NCBI RefSeq assembly: GCF_021502725.1
Contig: NZ_JAKFFS010000006.1
Coordinates: 310,001-374,000 of the forward strand
DNA length: 64,000 nt
Direction of reading: 5' to 3'
Source of the DNA: Dyadobacter sp. CY345
GTDB lineage: Bacteria; Bacteroidota; Bacteroidia; Cytophagales; Spirosomataceae
The notes under the pieces were generated by a model. That model saw only the letters and a program-made list of their open reading frames with translations, did no database searches and had not been told where the DNA came from. Position numbers and translations under genes: made by a program. Every line of letters begins with the position of its first letter. The first letter of the stretch is position 1. Shown here in pieces: positions 7,689 through 16,246 of the stretch.

Positions 7689-9005
7689 TCAATTAACTTT
7701 TGTCTGCAATCCGAACCTGTAAACTTTTTGCGACGGAATTCTGGAAAGGAGAATCAGGCCGATCACAAAGATAAAAAGCAAGGCAAGTATACTGTTTCGC
7801 ATGCTCCCTGTAACCTGTTCAACGGCGCCATAGATGAATGTTCCAATCATGATCGCAAACTTTTCAGTAACATCGTAAAAGCTAAAAAAAGAAGCTGTAT
7901 CAATGGTATTTTCAGGAATAAGTTTAGAATAAGTGGCTCTGGAAAGCGACTGAATTCCGCCCATGACCATGCCTACGGCGCAGGCAATCAAATAAAATTC
8001 ACTGGCCTCGGTCGTATAATAAGCACCAGCACAGATGAAAATCCAAATGGCCACACCAATCATTAGCGCATAAATATTCCCAATTCGGGAAGAAATCCAT
8101 GCAAACAAATAAGAACCGGCAATGCCCACAAGCTGGATAAGCAGCACAGTGATAATCAGGCTTTGAGAAGGAAGTTTTAGTTCGGTCGCACCAAAAATTG
8201 TAGCCACATACATAACCGTTCTTAAACCCATAGTATAAACAAAAAATGCAAGCAGAAACTTAGCAAGATAGGGCTGTTTTCTTAGCTCAGCATAAACTTT
8301 ACCAAGCTCAGAAAAACCATTAAAAAGCCAGTTCATGACAGGTTTTTTGCCCTGATTATTTGATGGGAGATAATGAAAAGGAATCTGTGCAAACAATATC
8401 CACCAAACGCCGACAGTAAAAAACGAGATCCGGGCAGGCATTGCCCTATCCGAAATTCCGTAAAATGAAGGCGCCAGAACCATACTCAGATTAAACAACA
8501 ACAAAATTACACTGCCCAAATAACCCATGGAAAATCCTCTTGCGCTTACTCTGTCAAAGTTTTCTTCCGTAACAATTTCAGGAAGGTAGGAATCATAAAA
8601 AACGATACTTCCGCTCCATCCTATCAAACTCAGCGCAAATATCAGAACAGAAATATTGAGCGTGTCTTTCGTAAAGAAAAAAAGCAGCATGCAACTTATC
8701 GCGCCGAGGTAACAAAAGAATTGCATAAACCTCTTTTTATGTCCAGTAAAATCCGCAATGGCTGTGCAAACCGGGATCAAAAGTGCTGTAAACAAAAAAG
8801 ATGCTGAAACTGTATAAGAAAAAAGCACCGAACTCTTGACGGCTAACCCGAAGAAATTTACAATCCCGGTCCCGGCTGAAGCATTCATGGCAGCCGCTGA
8901 AAAATAAACAGGAAATATACTGGAAACGATAACCAGGGCGTGAACGGAATTGGCCCAGTCGTACATACACCAGGCATTTATTATCTTGGGGTTGTTCTTT
9001 TGCAT
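7689..9005 (-). CDS. MFS transporter, UMF1/Atg22-like family
   Basis: 438 residues with about 12 predicted membrane helices, so an inner-membrane secondary transporter. The N-terminal signature 'AWCMYDWANSVHALVI' and 'SSIFPVYF' is characteristic of the UMF1 family of the major facilitator superfamily (relatives of the vacuolar effluxer Atg22). The later motif 'GGIQSLSRATYSKLIPE' is also family-typical. The substrate is not known for bacterial members. It stands alone, with a terminator belonging to the upstream lipoprotein gene between them, so it probably has its own promoter just before 9005. Confidence 0.88.
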   Translation of the reverse strand: MQKNNPKIINAWCMYDWANSVHALVIVSSIFPVYFSAAAMNASAGTGIVNFFGLAVKSSVLFSYTVSASFLFTALLIPVCTAIADFTGHKKRFMQFFCYLGAISCMLLFFFTKDTLNISVLIFALSLIGWSGSIVFYDSYLPEIVTEENFDRVSARGFSMGYLGSVILLLFNLSMVLAPSFYGISDRAMPARISFFTVGVWWILFAQIPFHYLPSNNQGKKPVMNWLFNGFSELGKVYAELRKQPYLAKFLLAFFVYTMGLRTVMYVATIFGATELKLPSQSLIITVLLIQLVGIAGSYLFAWISSRIGNIYALMIGVAIWIFICAGAYYTTEASEFYLIACAVGMVMGGIQSLSRATYSKLIPENTIDTASFFSFYDVTEKFAIMIGTFIYGAVEQVTGSMRNSILALLFIFVIGLILLSRIPSQKVYRFGLQTKVN

Positions 9006-9026
9006 AGAAGAAATTTTGATGCAAAA

Positions 9027-9063
9027 TAAGAAAAGCGGCAGATTAAATCCGCCGCTTTTCTTA
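9027..9063 (-). terminator. Intrinsic terminator of the lipoprotein gene at 9097-9549
   Basis: Bases 9051-9063 pair with 9027-9039 (13 bp, TAAGAAAAGCGGC), with T-rich sequence following on the minus strand. It lies immediately upstream of the MFS start codon. Confidence 0.75.
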
Positions 9064-9096
9064 CAATATTTATAAAGGCCAGTTTTATCAACAACT

Positions 9097-9549
9097 TTAG
9101 ATTACAGGCTCAAAAACCATGTAGGTTTCTGTGTCAACGCCACCAACGGGCATTACTCTTTTAAGCCTCAGTTTACTATTGGTAAGTTCTGCAACCGTAA
9201 ATTTTCCGGAGAATCCGCTCACTGCAATATCCAGCGTTGTTGAATCGTCAAGCAAATACCATGTTCCTCCGTTCAAAACCTGGCTCGTTTTACGTTCCAG
9301 CGCTTTGGTTACGTTGTTTGCCAAAAACTGAATGTCCATATAATCAGCAATCGCTTTGGTTTCTTCGTTAAGCTGAGAAACGGCAATTGCCTTTCCACTC
9401 AGGTCTGTAACCGAAGTCATACGCCACGGATAATTTACAAGAATTTTGCTCTTTTCCGTCGGCTTCGCAGGATCGTCACTATCTTTACTGCAAGAACCAA
9501 GCAGAAATAAAATAGCAAATACGGCAACAAGATTAATTAATCGATTCAT
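9097..9549 (-). CDS. Small lipoprotein, possibly lipocalin-like
   Basis: 150 residues with a lipoprotein signal ending in 'LLGSC' (about residue 20) followed by a Ser/Asp-rich linker. The mature part starts with a short 'LVNYPWRMTSVTDLSG' motif and continues as alternating strands ('GGTWYLLDDSTTLDI', 'TVAELTNSKLRLKR'). That layout resembles the lipocalin-like domains common in Bacteroidota lipoproteins, but the match is structural guesswork. It is monocistronic, ending in a strong hairpin. No ligand can be inferred. Confidence 0.65.
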   Translation of the reverse strand: MNRLINLVAVFAILFLLGSCSKDSDDPAKPTEKSKILVNYPWRMTSVTDLSGKAIAVSQLNEETKAIADYMDIQFLANNVTKALERKTSQVLNGGTWYLLDDSTTLDIAVSGFSGKFTVAELTNSKLRLKRVMPVGGVDTETYMVFEPVI

Positions 9550-9690
9550 TTTTACGTTTTTTGAGTATCAGTTTTGGCTTAACGGGCCATTCCATATCGG
9601 AATCTTAGAATAATTAAATTAACGATTCTTCGGCCTGTATTGCAAAATTAACGATTTGTTTCATCAATTCTTATCGAAGTCCATACAAAT

Positions 9691-11349
9691 ATGTCATCAA
9701 AAAATTTACACATTAAAATTATACTATTGATATTCAGCTCAGTCCAGTGTTTCGCGCAGGATTGTCAGCCAACTTATATTTATACACCAGTCACAACAAA
9801 TAATAAAATTGAGTGGGAAAAGTTTCCCGAATTCTCTTTACCATTCAAGATTATTTATAATGGACCTCGTTTTGGAGACACCGAATCTGCGCCTCTGAAA
9901 CATGGTTTCAGCCATCTGGCTTTGTTCAGTGGCAATGAAGGAAATACGCTTCCAGCGAAAAATAGGGCAATGCTTTGGAACAGTGTTGCAACCATCGCGG
10001 AAAACCAACCATGGGGCATGGATGCGATCAGAAGTCCGTGGGGAAATGATACAATCACCTACAAAAGACTTTGGGATCAGTACCTGACCAATATGGCCAA
10101 TACTTTCAACGACTCATACGGAACCGGCGTGCCCAAAGCTGACGTAATTTGTCTGGACGTTGAAAGAATGTTGACCGAGGACCGCGACATTTTAAGATTA
10201 AAAGCAAATCCGGTCATTCCTGCTAATTACCGAAATTTGTCAGATGCAGATTTCCTGGCCACTTATAAACGGGATATTCGCTGGTGGTATACCGAAGCGA
10301 TCAATCATTTAAAGAGTAAAGGACTTGATGCTTCGACAACAGTAACCAGTTACAGTGATGTTCCGGTAAGAGCCACATGGCTGAATATTGAAAGTAACAG
10401 CTGGCAGGATTGGACCACCAATCAGGCAAGAACGCATTACCTGACCCAGGATAATTCCGGAAAATTGGGCGGCACTTTTTATAACGCGATGAATGCCCTC
10501 ACCCCTTCGCCTTATTATTATTACGGTTATGAAAGCCCGATCGGCAAGGATTATTTAACCTATTTGTTGTTTCAGATAGAAGTCAATAAAGCATGGAGCG
10601 ACAAGCCCATAATACCTTTTGTATGGATGCGGATTCATGATAGTTTTGACCCAACGGTGCCGCTTATTCTGCCATTCCAGGCGCAGGCAACTGCGATTTT
10701 CCCATTCTTTTCGGGAGCAAAAGGGCTTTGGTTGTGGGACAATAGCTTCTACGATACCTCACGCAATGAGAATTATACCGTATATGAAAATTTCATCTAC
10801 GGTCTGTATCGCCTTTCCGAATTCAAAGACATGTTTGAGGGGAATTATGAGCTTGTTATTCCAACAACGGCGCGAGATCTAATGACTTCCAAACGTCCGG
10901 TATGGCGTGGTGTAGTGAAAAACGGGAATATTTTGATCGCTGCACAAAACCCATACGCTGCCGACAATGCAGAAACAAGCGTAACACTTTCACATCAAAA
11001 CTGGGTTAAAACAATAAAGCTAAAAGGCAAAGAAGTTTTTCTATGCAAATTTGACCTGAGTCAGGATAATTCAGCAACTGAGCCAACAATCACCGAAGCA
11101 TTTTTATTTCCAAACCCAACAGTAACATCGGATTCAAAAATCAGGATGATCGGAATTAATGGAGTTACGGACATAGTATTTTCCTTGCTTGACAAGAATG
11201 GCACGGTCATTGTAGAGCGGACACTTCAATCATTGGTTGGGGAAACAGACCTGCCCATTGATTTGCCGACTTTGACGACCGGACTTTATTTCGCCCGTTT
11301 TAAAAGCCGGAACAAAACAATTACTCAGAAAATAATCATCACCAGATAA
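9691..11349 (+). CDS. Secreted protein with T9SS type A sorting domain, glycosidase-like body
   Basis: 552 residues. A signal peptide ends at 'SVQCFAQ' (about residue 23), and the last 80 residues form a type IX secretion C-terminal domain ('EAFLFPNPTVTSDSKI' through 'QKIIITR'), so it is exported across the outer membrane and probably attached to the surface. The middle, rich in Trp and Tyr, has 'ADVICLDVERML' and 'PIIPFVWMRIHDS', reminiscent of strands of a TIM-barrel glycoside hydrolase with acidic residues at strand ends, but I cannot name a GH family. Its stop overlaps the start of the YyaL gene (TAATG), indicating an operon. Confidence 0.72.
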   Translation: MSSKNLHIKIILLIFSSVQCFAQDCQPTYIYTPVTTNNKIEWEKFPEFSLPFKIIYNGPRFGDTESAPLKHGFSHLALFSGNEGNTLPAKNRAMLWNSVATIAENQPWGMDAIRSPWGNDTITYKRLWDQYLTNMANTFNDSYGTGVPKADVICLDVERMLTEDRDILRLKANPVIPANYRNLSDADFLATYKRDIRWWYTEAINHLKSKGLDASTTVTSYSDVPVRATWLNIESNSWQDWTTNQARTHYLTQDNSGKLGGTFYNAMNALTPSPYYYYGYESPIGKDYLTYLLFQIEVNKAWSDKPIIPFVWMRIHDSFDPTVPLILPFQAQATAIFPFFSGAKGLWLWDNSFYDTSRNENYTVYENFIYGLYRLSEFKDMFEGNYELVIPTTARDLMTSKRPVWRGVVKNGNILIAAQNPYAADNAETSVTLSHQNWVKTIKLKGKEVFLCKFDLSQDNSATEPTITEAFLFPNPTVTSDSKIRMIGINGVTDIVFSLLDKNGTVIVERTLQSLVGETDLPIDLPTLTTGLYFARFKSRNKTITQKIIITR

Positions 11350-13358
11350 TGAACCGTCTTAGCCAGGAAACCAGTCCATACTTATTGCAGCACGCGAATA
11401 ATCCTGTGGATTGGTATCCGTGGGGCGATCTTGCACTTCAAAAAGCGAAATCAGAAAACAAGCCGATTTTGGTGAGTATTGGTTATTCAGCCTGTCACTG
11501 GTGCCACGTGATGGAACGTGAAAGTTTCGAGCACGACAATGTGGCTGAGATCATGAACGAGTATTTCGTTTGCATAAAAGTTGATCGCGAGGAGCGGCCT
11601 GACGTGGATGCTGTATATATGGATGCTCTCCAGGCCATGGGAACCCGCGGTGGATGGCCTTTGAATGTTTTTCTTTTGCCCGACTCAAAGCCGTTTTATG
11701 GCGTCACCTATCTTCCTCAGCAAAACTGGGTGCAGCTCTTGAAAAGCGTCCACAATGCTTTTACAAATCACTTTGACGAGCTTGCAAGTTCCGCTGAGGG
11801 GTTTGTCGAAAATATGGTCCGGTCAGACATTGATAAATACGGACTTGCTTCATCAGCGGATGGATACACTGTTGAAGCGCTGGACGAAATATTTGAGAAA
11901 TTAAAGCAAAATTTTGATACTGTTAAAGGTGGAATGGATCGGGCCCCGAAATTCCCGATGCCTTCAATCTACAAATTTCTGCTGCGTTATTTTGATATTA
12001 CACAGAATCCGGAAGCTCTTGCACAGCTAGAATTGACCTTGAACAGAATTGCTCTCGGCGGCATATATGACCACGTTGGCGGCGGATGGGCGAGATATTC
12101 TGTCGATGATGAATGGTTTATTCCGCATTTCGAAAAGATGCTTTACGACAATGCGCAGCTGCTGGGTATCTTTTCCGAAGGTTATGCGCTGACGCAAAAT
12201 CCTTTATATGCTGAACGAATTCACCAGACTATTTCCTGGCTAGAAAATGAAATGCTAAGCGCGGAAGGTGGTTTTTATTCAGCACTCGATGCAGACAGCG
12301 AAGGTATTGAAGGGAAATTTTATATCTGGAAAAAGGCAGAATTGAAGGAAATTCTGGGAGATGATTTTGAGTGGTTTGCCAAATTATATAACATCAGCGC
12401 TCATGGTAATTGGGAGGATGGCTACAATCATTTACACCTGACCAACTATGTAACGCAAACTGCAAAGGCGGCTGGGATTTATGAGGAAGGTTTTGAACAA
12501 AAATACAAAAACGTGCTAGGGACACTACTTGCGGCACGTGCTTCACGCATCAGGCCGGGATTGGATGATAAAATTTTAGCTTCCTGGAACGGCCTGTTGA
12601 TCAAAGGCCTGACGACTGCCTATCAGGCAACTGGCGACGAAAAAATCCGTAATCTTGCTGTACAGACTGGGATTTTCATTTCCGAAAGGATGACCGAAAA
12701 CGGTAGATTATGGCATAGTTATAAAAACGGAACGGCAAGTATTACGGCATTTCTGGAAGATTATGCTGCGATCATAGAGGGGTATTTGGGATTGTATCAG
12801 ATCACTTTCGACGAACAATGGCTTGAAAAGGCTACAACGCTTACTGATTATTCAATTGCCAACTTTTTTGATACATCGGAAGGTTATTTTTATTTCACAG
12901 ACAGCGAGGGAGAGGCATTGATCGCCAGAAAAAAGGAGCTTTTTGATAATGTTATCCCGGCTTCGAATTCAATTATGGCACAGAATCTTTATGTGCTGGG
13001 AAAAATGCTGGATCGTACCGATTATTTAGAATTGTCAGATCAGATGCTTTCTAAAATGAGCAGATTGATTTTTACCGACGTTCAGTGGGTAACCAACTGG
13101 GCGGCACTTTATTGCCAGCGTGTGACGCTTACGGTGGAAGTTGTCATTGTGGGAGAAAATGCTGACGATATCCGGAAAGATTTTGACCGCTTTTTTATCC
13201 CAAATAAAATAATGGCAGGAACAACTACTTCCTCAGCGCTTCCATTATTAGAAAACAGAACTCCGTTAAATAACGAAACTGCGATTTATATTTGTTACGA
13301 TAAAACTTGCCAGTTGCCCGTGACTTCGGTTGAGAAGGCACTTGAACAACTTGGTTGA
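11349..13358 (+). CDS. Thioredoxin-domain protein of the YyaL/SSP411 (DUF255) family
   Basis: 669 residues, the usual length for the family. The N-terminal thioredoxin-like domain starts with 'RLSQETSPYLLQHANNPVDW', and its CxxC is in 'GYSACHWCHVMERESFE'. It is followed by a six-hairpin glycosidase-like (alpha/alpha)6 domain with 'GGIYDHVGGGWARYSVD' and 'PHFEKMLYDNAQLL', both family hallmarks. Members are cytoplasmic and poorly characterised; relatives include human spermatogenesis protein SSP411. The ATG overlaps the stop of the preceding T9SS gene, so translation is probably coupled. That is odd, because one product is secreted and the other is not. Confidence 0.92.
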   Translation: MNRLSQETSPYLLQHANNPVDWYPWGDLALQKAKSENKPILVSIGYSACHWCHVMERESFEHDNVAEIMNEYFVCIKVDREERPDVDAVYMDALQAMGTRGGWPLNVFLLPDSKPFYGVTYLPQQNWVQLLKSVHNAFTNHFDELASSAEGFVENMVRSDIDKYGLASSADGYTVEALDEIFEKLKQNFDTVKGGMDRAPKFPMPSIYKFLLRYFDITQNPEALAQLELTLNRIALGGIYDHVGGGWARYSVDDEWFIPHFEKMLYDNAQLLGIFSEGYALTQNPLYAERIHQTISWLENEMLSAEGGFYSALDADSEGIEGKFYIWKKAELKEILGDDFEWFAKLYNISAHGNWEDGYNHLHLTNYVTQTAKAAGIYEEGFEQKYKNVLGTLLAARASRIRPGLDDKILASWNGLLIKGLTTAYQATGDEKIRNLAVQTGIFISERMTENGRLWHSYKNGTASITAFLEDYAAIIEGYLGLYQITFDEQWLEKATTLTDYSIANFFDTSEGYFYFTDSEGEALIARKKELFDNVIPASNSIMAQNLYVLGKMLDRTDYLELSDQMLSKMSRLIFTDVQWVTNWAALYCQRVTLTVEVVIVGENADDIRKDFDRFFIPNKIMAGTTTSSALPLLENRTPLNNETAIYICYDKTCQLPVTSVEKALEQLG

Positions 13359-13380
13359 CTTGGCTAAATTTCTTAAATGA

Positions 13381-13407
13381 GGGCAACTGTTTTTTCCACA
13401 GCTGCCC
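13381..13407. terminator. Intrinsic terminator between convergent genes
   Basis: GGGCAACTGT (13381-13390) pairs with ACAGCTGCCC (13398-13407) with one G-U, followed by a T run on the plus strand. It lies between the YyaL gene (+) and the DinB gene (-). Confidence 0.75.
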
Positions 13408-13416
13408 TTTTTGGTA

Positions 13417-13938
13417 TCAATCCAGAAGTGGAAAGTATCGTTCGCCGATAACACGCATGTGATGAATGGCGTGACCGATGATAACAAATCCAAGAGCCAA
13501 AGCCGAAATTTCACTTTTGTACGCCACTCCGCTTCTTAATATCATTTCATCACTCATATTTTTGAATAAAAGTTCTGTTGATTTTCTGACTACCGAAAAC
13601 TCTTCCATGAGATTTTCAACGGTGCGTTTATTCGCAATGGTGTTAGCGGCAAGTAGTTGCTCCTCATAACCCGGCAGGACGGTATCGTCATTTCTTGAAA
13701 ACCGCAGCGCACGGTAACTCATAATCCTTTCATTGTCGATCACATGCTGCAAAATATCTTTAACGGTCCATTTTTCAGGAGCGTAGACCTGTTCGTTTAA
13801 CAATATTAACTTGTCAATTTCCTCGTAAACTCTTTCAGGAGCATATTTTTCAAATGCTTCAAAAATGTCAATATCTTCAACCAGGAGGATATACCTGTCA
13901 AAAAATTCAGGCATGGGGTTAATGTTCGATCGCTTCAT
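13417..13938 (-). CDS. DinB-family protein (metal-binding four-helix bundle)
   Basis: 173 residues with the DinB/YfiT-like layout: 'WTVKDILQHVIDNERIMSYRA' gives the first metal-ligand His, followed by 'ALRFSRND', and the C-terminal 'GHAIHHMRVIGERY' supplies two more His ligands. In the family the three His bind a divalent metal, and members act as thiol-dependent S-transferases or have unknown roles. It is cytoplasmic. Its neighbour at 14000-14521 is 61 bases upstream on the same strand. It is not the DNA polymerase IV also called DinB. Confidence 0.85.
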   Translation of the reverse strand: MKRSNINPMPEFFDRYILLVEDIDIFEAFEKYAPERVYEEIDKLILLNEQVYAPEKWTVKDILQHVIDNERIMSYRALRFSRNDDTVLPGYEEQLLAANTIANKRTVENLMEEFSVVRKSTELLFKNMSDEMILRSGVAYKSEISALALGFVIIGHAIHHMRVIGERYFPLLD

Positions 13939-13999
13939 CAGATGGGGCTTTTTACTTCAATATTAAGAAGAAAATTCAAAAAGAGTCATAAGACCTGAT

Positions 14000-14521
14000 T
14001 TAGTGTTTTTGCAAATCGCGAGTAAATTTAAAATCTGACCTCTGGTTTTTACTTTCAATTTCTCCCTCTATATAAGCATGCAGTAAATCCCCTTTCGGGA
14101 TCGCATAAACGATTCGCTTCGGAAAGTCATGCTTCGGATTTTCAAAAATATAGTCACTACCGGTAACTTTTGACAGATAGAATAAAGTCTCTTTTCCATC
14201 ATTTTCCCCGTCTACCCGGACTGCAAAAACAATTTGGAAATTTTGATCCAGTGCCAGTCTTACTCTTTCCAGAACAATGGTATCAGCACCTGTAATTTTG
14301 AAACTTTTCCCTTGCAGTTCGTTGTCTGAAACTTTTTCCCATGATTCATATAAAACTCCGTTTTTCTTCTCAGTCTTCCAGATACCCAACAGGTTATCCA
14401 ATTTTTGAAAGTCTTGCTTAGTAAAAGTTTTTGACTGCGCTGAGCATTCGCAACAGGTAATAACAAAGACAGTTGCTGCAAGACAGAATTGTCGAATGAT
14501 TGGTATATTAATTAAAATCAT
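14000..14521 (-). CDS. Secreted DUF6265-like protein
   Basis: 173 residues with an N-terminal signal peptide ('FCLAATVFVITCCECSAQ'). The mature part has the pattern I associate with DUF6265: 'NLLGIWKTEKKNGVLYESWE', then 'ELQGKSF', and the strong 'FENPKHDFPKRIVYAIPKGD' followed by 'AYIEGEI'. This is predicted to be a small lipocalin-like beta-barrel in the periplasm. Its biochemical function is unknown. It may be co-transcribed with the downstream DinB-family gene. Confidence 0.75.
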   Translation of the reverse strand: MILINIPIIRQFCLAATVFVITCCECSAQSKTFTKQDFQKLDNLLGIWKTEKKNGVLYESWEKVSDNELQGKSFKITGADTIVLERVRLALDQNFQIVFAVRVDGENDGKETLFYLSKVTGSDYIFENPKHDFPKRIVYAIPKGDLLHAYIEGEIESKNQRSDFKFTRDLQKH

Positions 14522-14586
14522 AATAATTATCCTCTTATAAGTATAATTTTAGCAAAATGACCGTATCAAATTAGTAAATTATTTAT

Positions 14587-14594
14587 TACATTTG
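14587..14594 (+). promoter_or_regulatory. Likely -7 element (TACATTTG)
   Basis: TACATTTG matches TAnnTTTG. No clear TTTG sits at the -33 distance. Transcription from here would start near 14601, leaving a leader of about 14 bases before the TTG at 14615, which supports that start. Confidence 0.4.
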
Positions 14595-14614
14595 GTTTAC
14601 ATTTTCCCTGAGAC

Positions 14615-15175
14615 TTGAAAAAAATTGCTGTTATCGGCTTACTGGTGCTGTTGCTCTACAATATGTTTGGGCTCACAACTGCTATTTTATTGTTTGATAA
14701 CAAGTATGAAAGTCCTTCAACTAATACTTCGGCTGGTGAATATGAATTGTTAAAAGTGTATATGCCATCCCTTCCCTATTCTTCCGACTGGGAAAATACT
14801 GAGGGACTTGACGGATTAATTAAATCTAATGGTCAGTTTTATAATGCCACGCACGTCAAACATACCAATGATACTTTGTATGTGACCGTAAAGTCGAATC
14901 AGGCAGCACGGGATCATTTCTTTGAATTGGCGGATAGAATGCAATCCCTGGCCGACCAGACCAGCGAAAACCCTGAAAACCAGAAGGGTAAGGCCATGAA
15001 AATACTGGATAACCTGTTGAAAAACTACGTTCAAAATCAAACTGCATTTGTTATTTTTCAGTCGGCAACCGCTGTACAAAAAGCTTCTGTTAATTACCCG
15101 TCAGAACAAGTAAAATACATGTTCTGGGTTAGACAGCTGCGGACACCTCCCCCGGAAAACCTAATTCTTTCCTAA
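14615..15175 (+). CDS. Hypothetical protein with one N-terminal membrane segment
   Basis: 186 residues with a TTG start; no upstream in-frame ATG is available, and the TTG is followed by a natural 'MKKIAVIGLLVLLLYNMFGL' anchor. The rest is soluble and presumably periplasmic, with no Cys and no recognisable motif: 'YELLKVYMPSLPYSSDWENT' and a helix-rich middle ('HFFELADRMQSLADQ'). I cannot assign a family. It precedes the predicted outer-membrane protein and haloperoxidase-like genes at 15301 and 16247 by 125 bases and may belong with them. Confidence 0.6.
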   Translation: MKKIAVIGLLVLLLYNMFGLTTAILLFDNKYESPSTNTSAGEYELLKVYMPSLPYSSDWENTEGLDGLIKSNGQFYNATHVKHTNDTLYVTVKSNQAARDHFFELADRMQSLADQTSENPENQKGKAMKILDNLLKNYVQNQTAFVIFQSATAVQKASVNYPSEQVKYMFWVRQLRTPPPENLILS

Positions 15176-15300
15176 ATTTTCAATTCGAAAATTTTCTTTG
15201 CAAGCCTTGGACAAATGTTCTATGGCTGCTTTCCAGTATTGTAATAACCTCCTTTTATGGACTTGCAGATTATTCTGCGGTATTAATTGACCTATCTGAT

Positions 15301-16224
15301 ATGCTGAAAACTATACAATCAAAAATGCGTCTTTTGAAATTGACAATTACTTTGTCATTCTTAGCAAGTTATGCCTTTGCGCAGATGCCTAATGACGCAA
15401 TTTATATGAACAAAGGCACTGCCTGCCTTGCTCTTTCCTACAATCATACCGCCTGGGACAAATATTGGGAGGGCACTACCAAGAGAGATAACCTCAATAT
15501 CGGAACGCAAACGACACAAACTGCGATGGCAATGCTGGCTGTGGGTGTGACCAAAAATCTGAATGTCATTGTTGGCCTTCCGTATATCTGGACGCAAGCA
15601 AGTGCAGGTAATTTAAAATGGAACAAAGGCGTTCAGGATGTTTCCGGCTGGCTTAAATATCGTTTCTTCAACCAGGGAGGCCTTTCGCTGAACGCAGTTA
15701 TTGGCGGTTCGATACCTGTCACCAATTATGTCCCGGACTTCATGCCAATGTCGATCGGACTTCAATGCAAAACAGCCACAGGACGGCTTGTTGTTCGTTA
15801 TAAACACAAAACCGGCATATACGCTACGGCATTCGGAAGTTATATTTTTAGAAGCAAAATCAAGATCGACCGAGATTCTTACCTGATGGGCGAAACGCTT
15901 TACAATACCAATGAAGTAAGTGTTCCCAATGCATACGACTTGTCCGGTCGTTTGGGCTATACTAATAAATATCTCCAGACGGAGGTCTTTGCTGAATATG
16001 GTGCATGCACTGACGGCGACAATATCCGTCGCAATGCGATGCCTTTTCCAACAAATAATATGAAATCAACAGCTGTTGGTTTTTATGGCAAATTTCAACC
16101 GAAAAATCTTGGCTTCAACGTCAGGGTAGCGCGTGTCATTGACGGCGAAAATGTAGGCCAGGCTATGACCTATCAGGCAGGTATTTTATACCAGTTTGCG
16201 TATTTGAAATCGGCAAAAAAGTAA
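15301..16224 (+). CDS. Predicted outer-membrane beta-barrel (transporter-like) protein
   Basis: 307 residues. A signal peptide ends at 'LASYAFAQ'. The rest is alternating amphipathic strands rich in Gly, Tyr and Thr ('MLAVGVTKNLNVIVGLPYIW', 'GFYGKFQPKNLGFNVRVAR') and ends in aromatic residues ('GILYQFAYL') before a short Lys tail, as in outer-membrane barrels of the OmpL47/phenol-degradation MetA-like type. No specific substrate can be read. It lies 22 bases upstream of the haloperoxidase-like gene, an arrangement suggesting one operon, perhaps delivering or retaining that enzyme or its product. Confidence 0.7.
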   Translation: MLKTIQSKMRLLKLTITLSFLASYAFAQMPNDAIYMNKGTACLALSYNHTAWDKYWEGTTKRDNLNIGTQTTQTAMAMLAVGVTKNLNVIVGLPYIWTQASAGNLKWNKGVQDVSGWLKYRFFNQGGLSLNAVIGGSIPVTNYVPDFMPMSIGLQCKTATGRLVVRYKHKTGIYATAFGSYIFRSKIKIDRDSYLMGETLYNTNEVSVPNAYDLSGRLGYTNKYLQTEVFAEYGACTDGDNIRRNAMPFPTNNMKSTAVGFYGKFQPKNLGFNVRVARVIDGENVGQAMTYQAGILYQFAYLKSAKK

Positions 16225-16246
16225 ATCGTGTTATTATAGAAATCAG

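Noticed and set aside
13417..13938. DNA polymerase IV (DinB)
   Set aside because: The protein is the unrelated DinB/YfiT four-helix family, with His metal ligands and no polymerase motifs.
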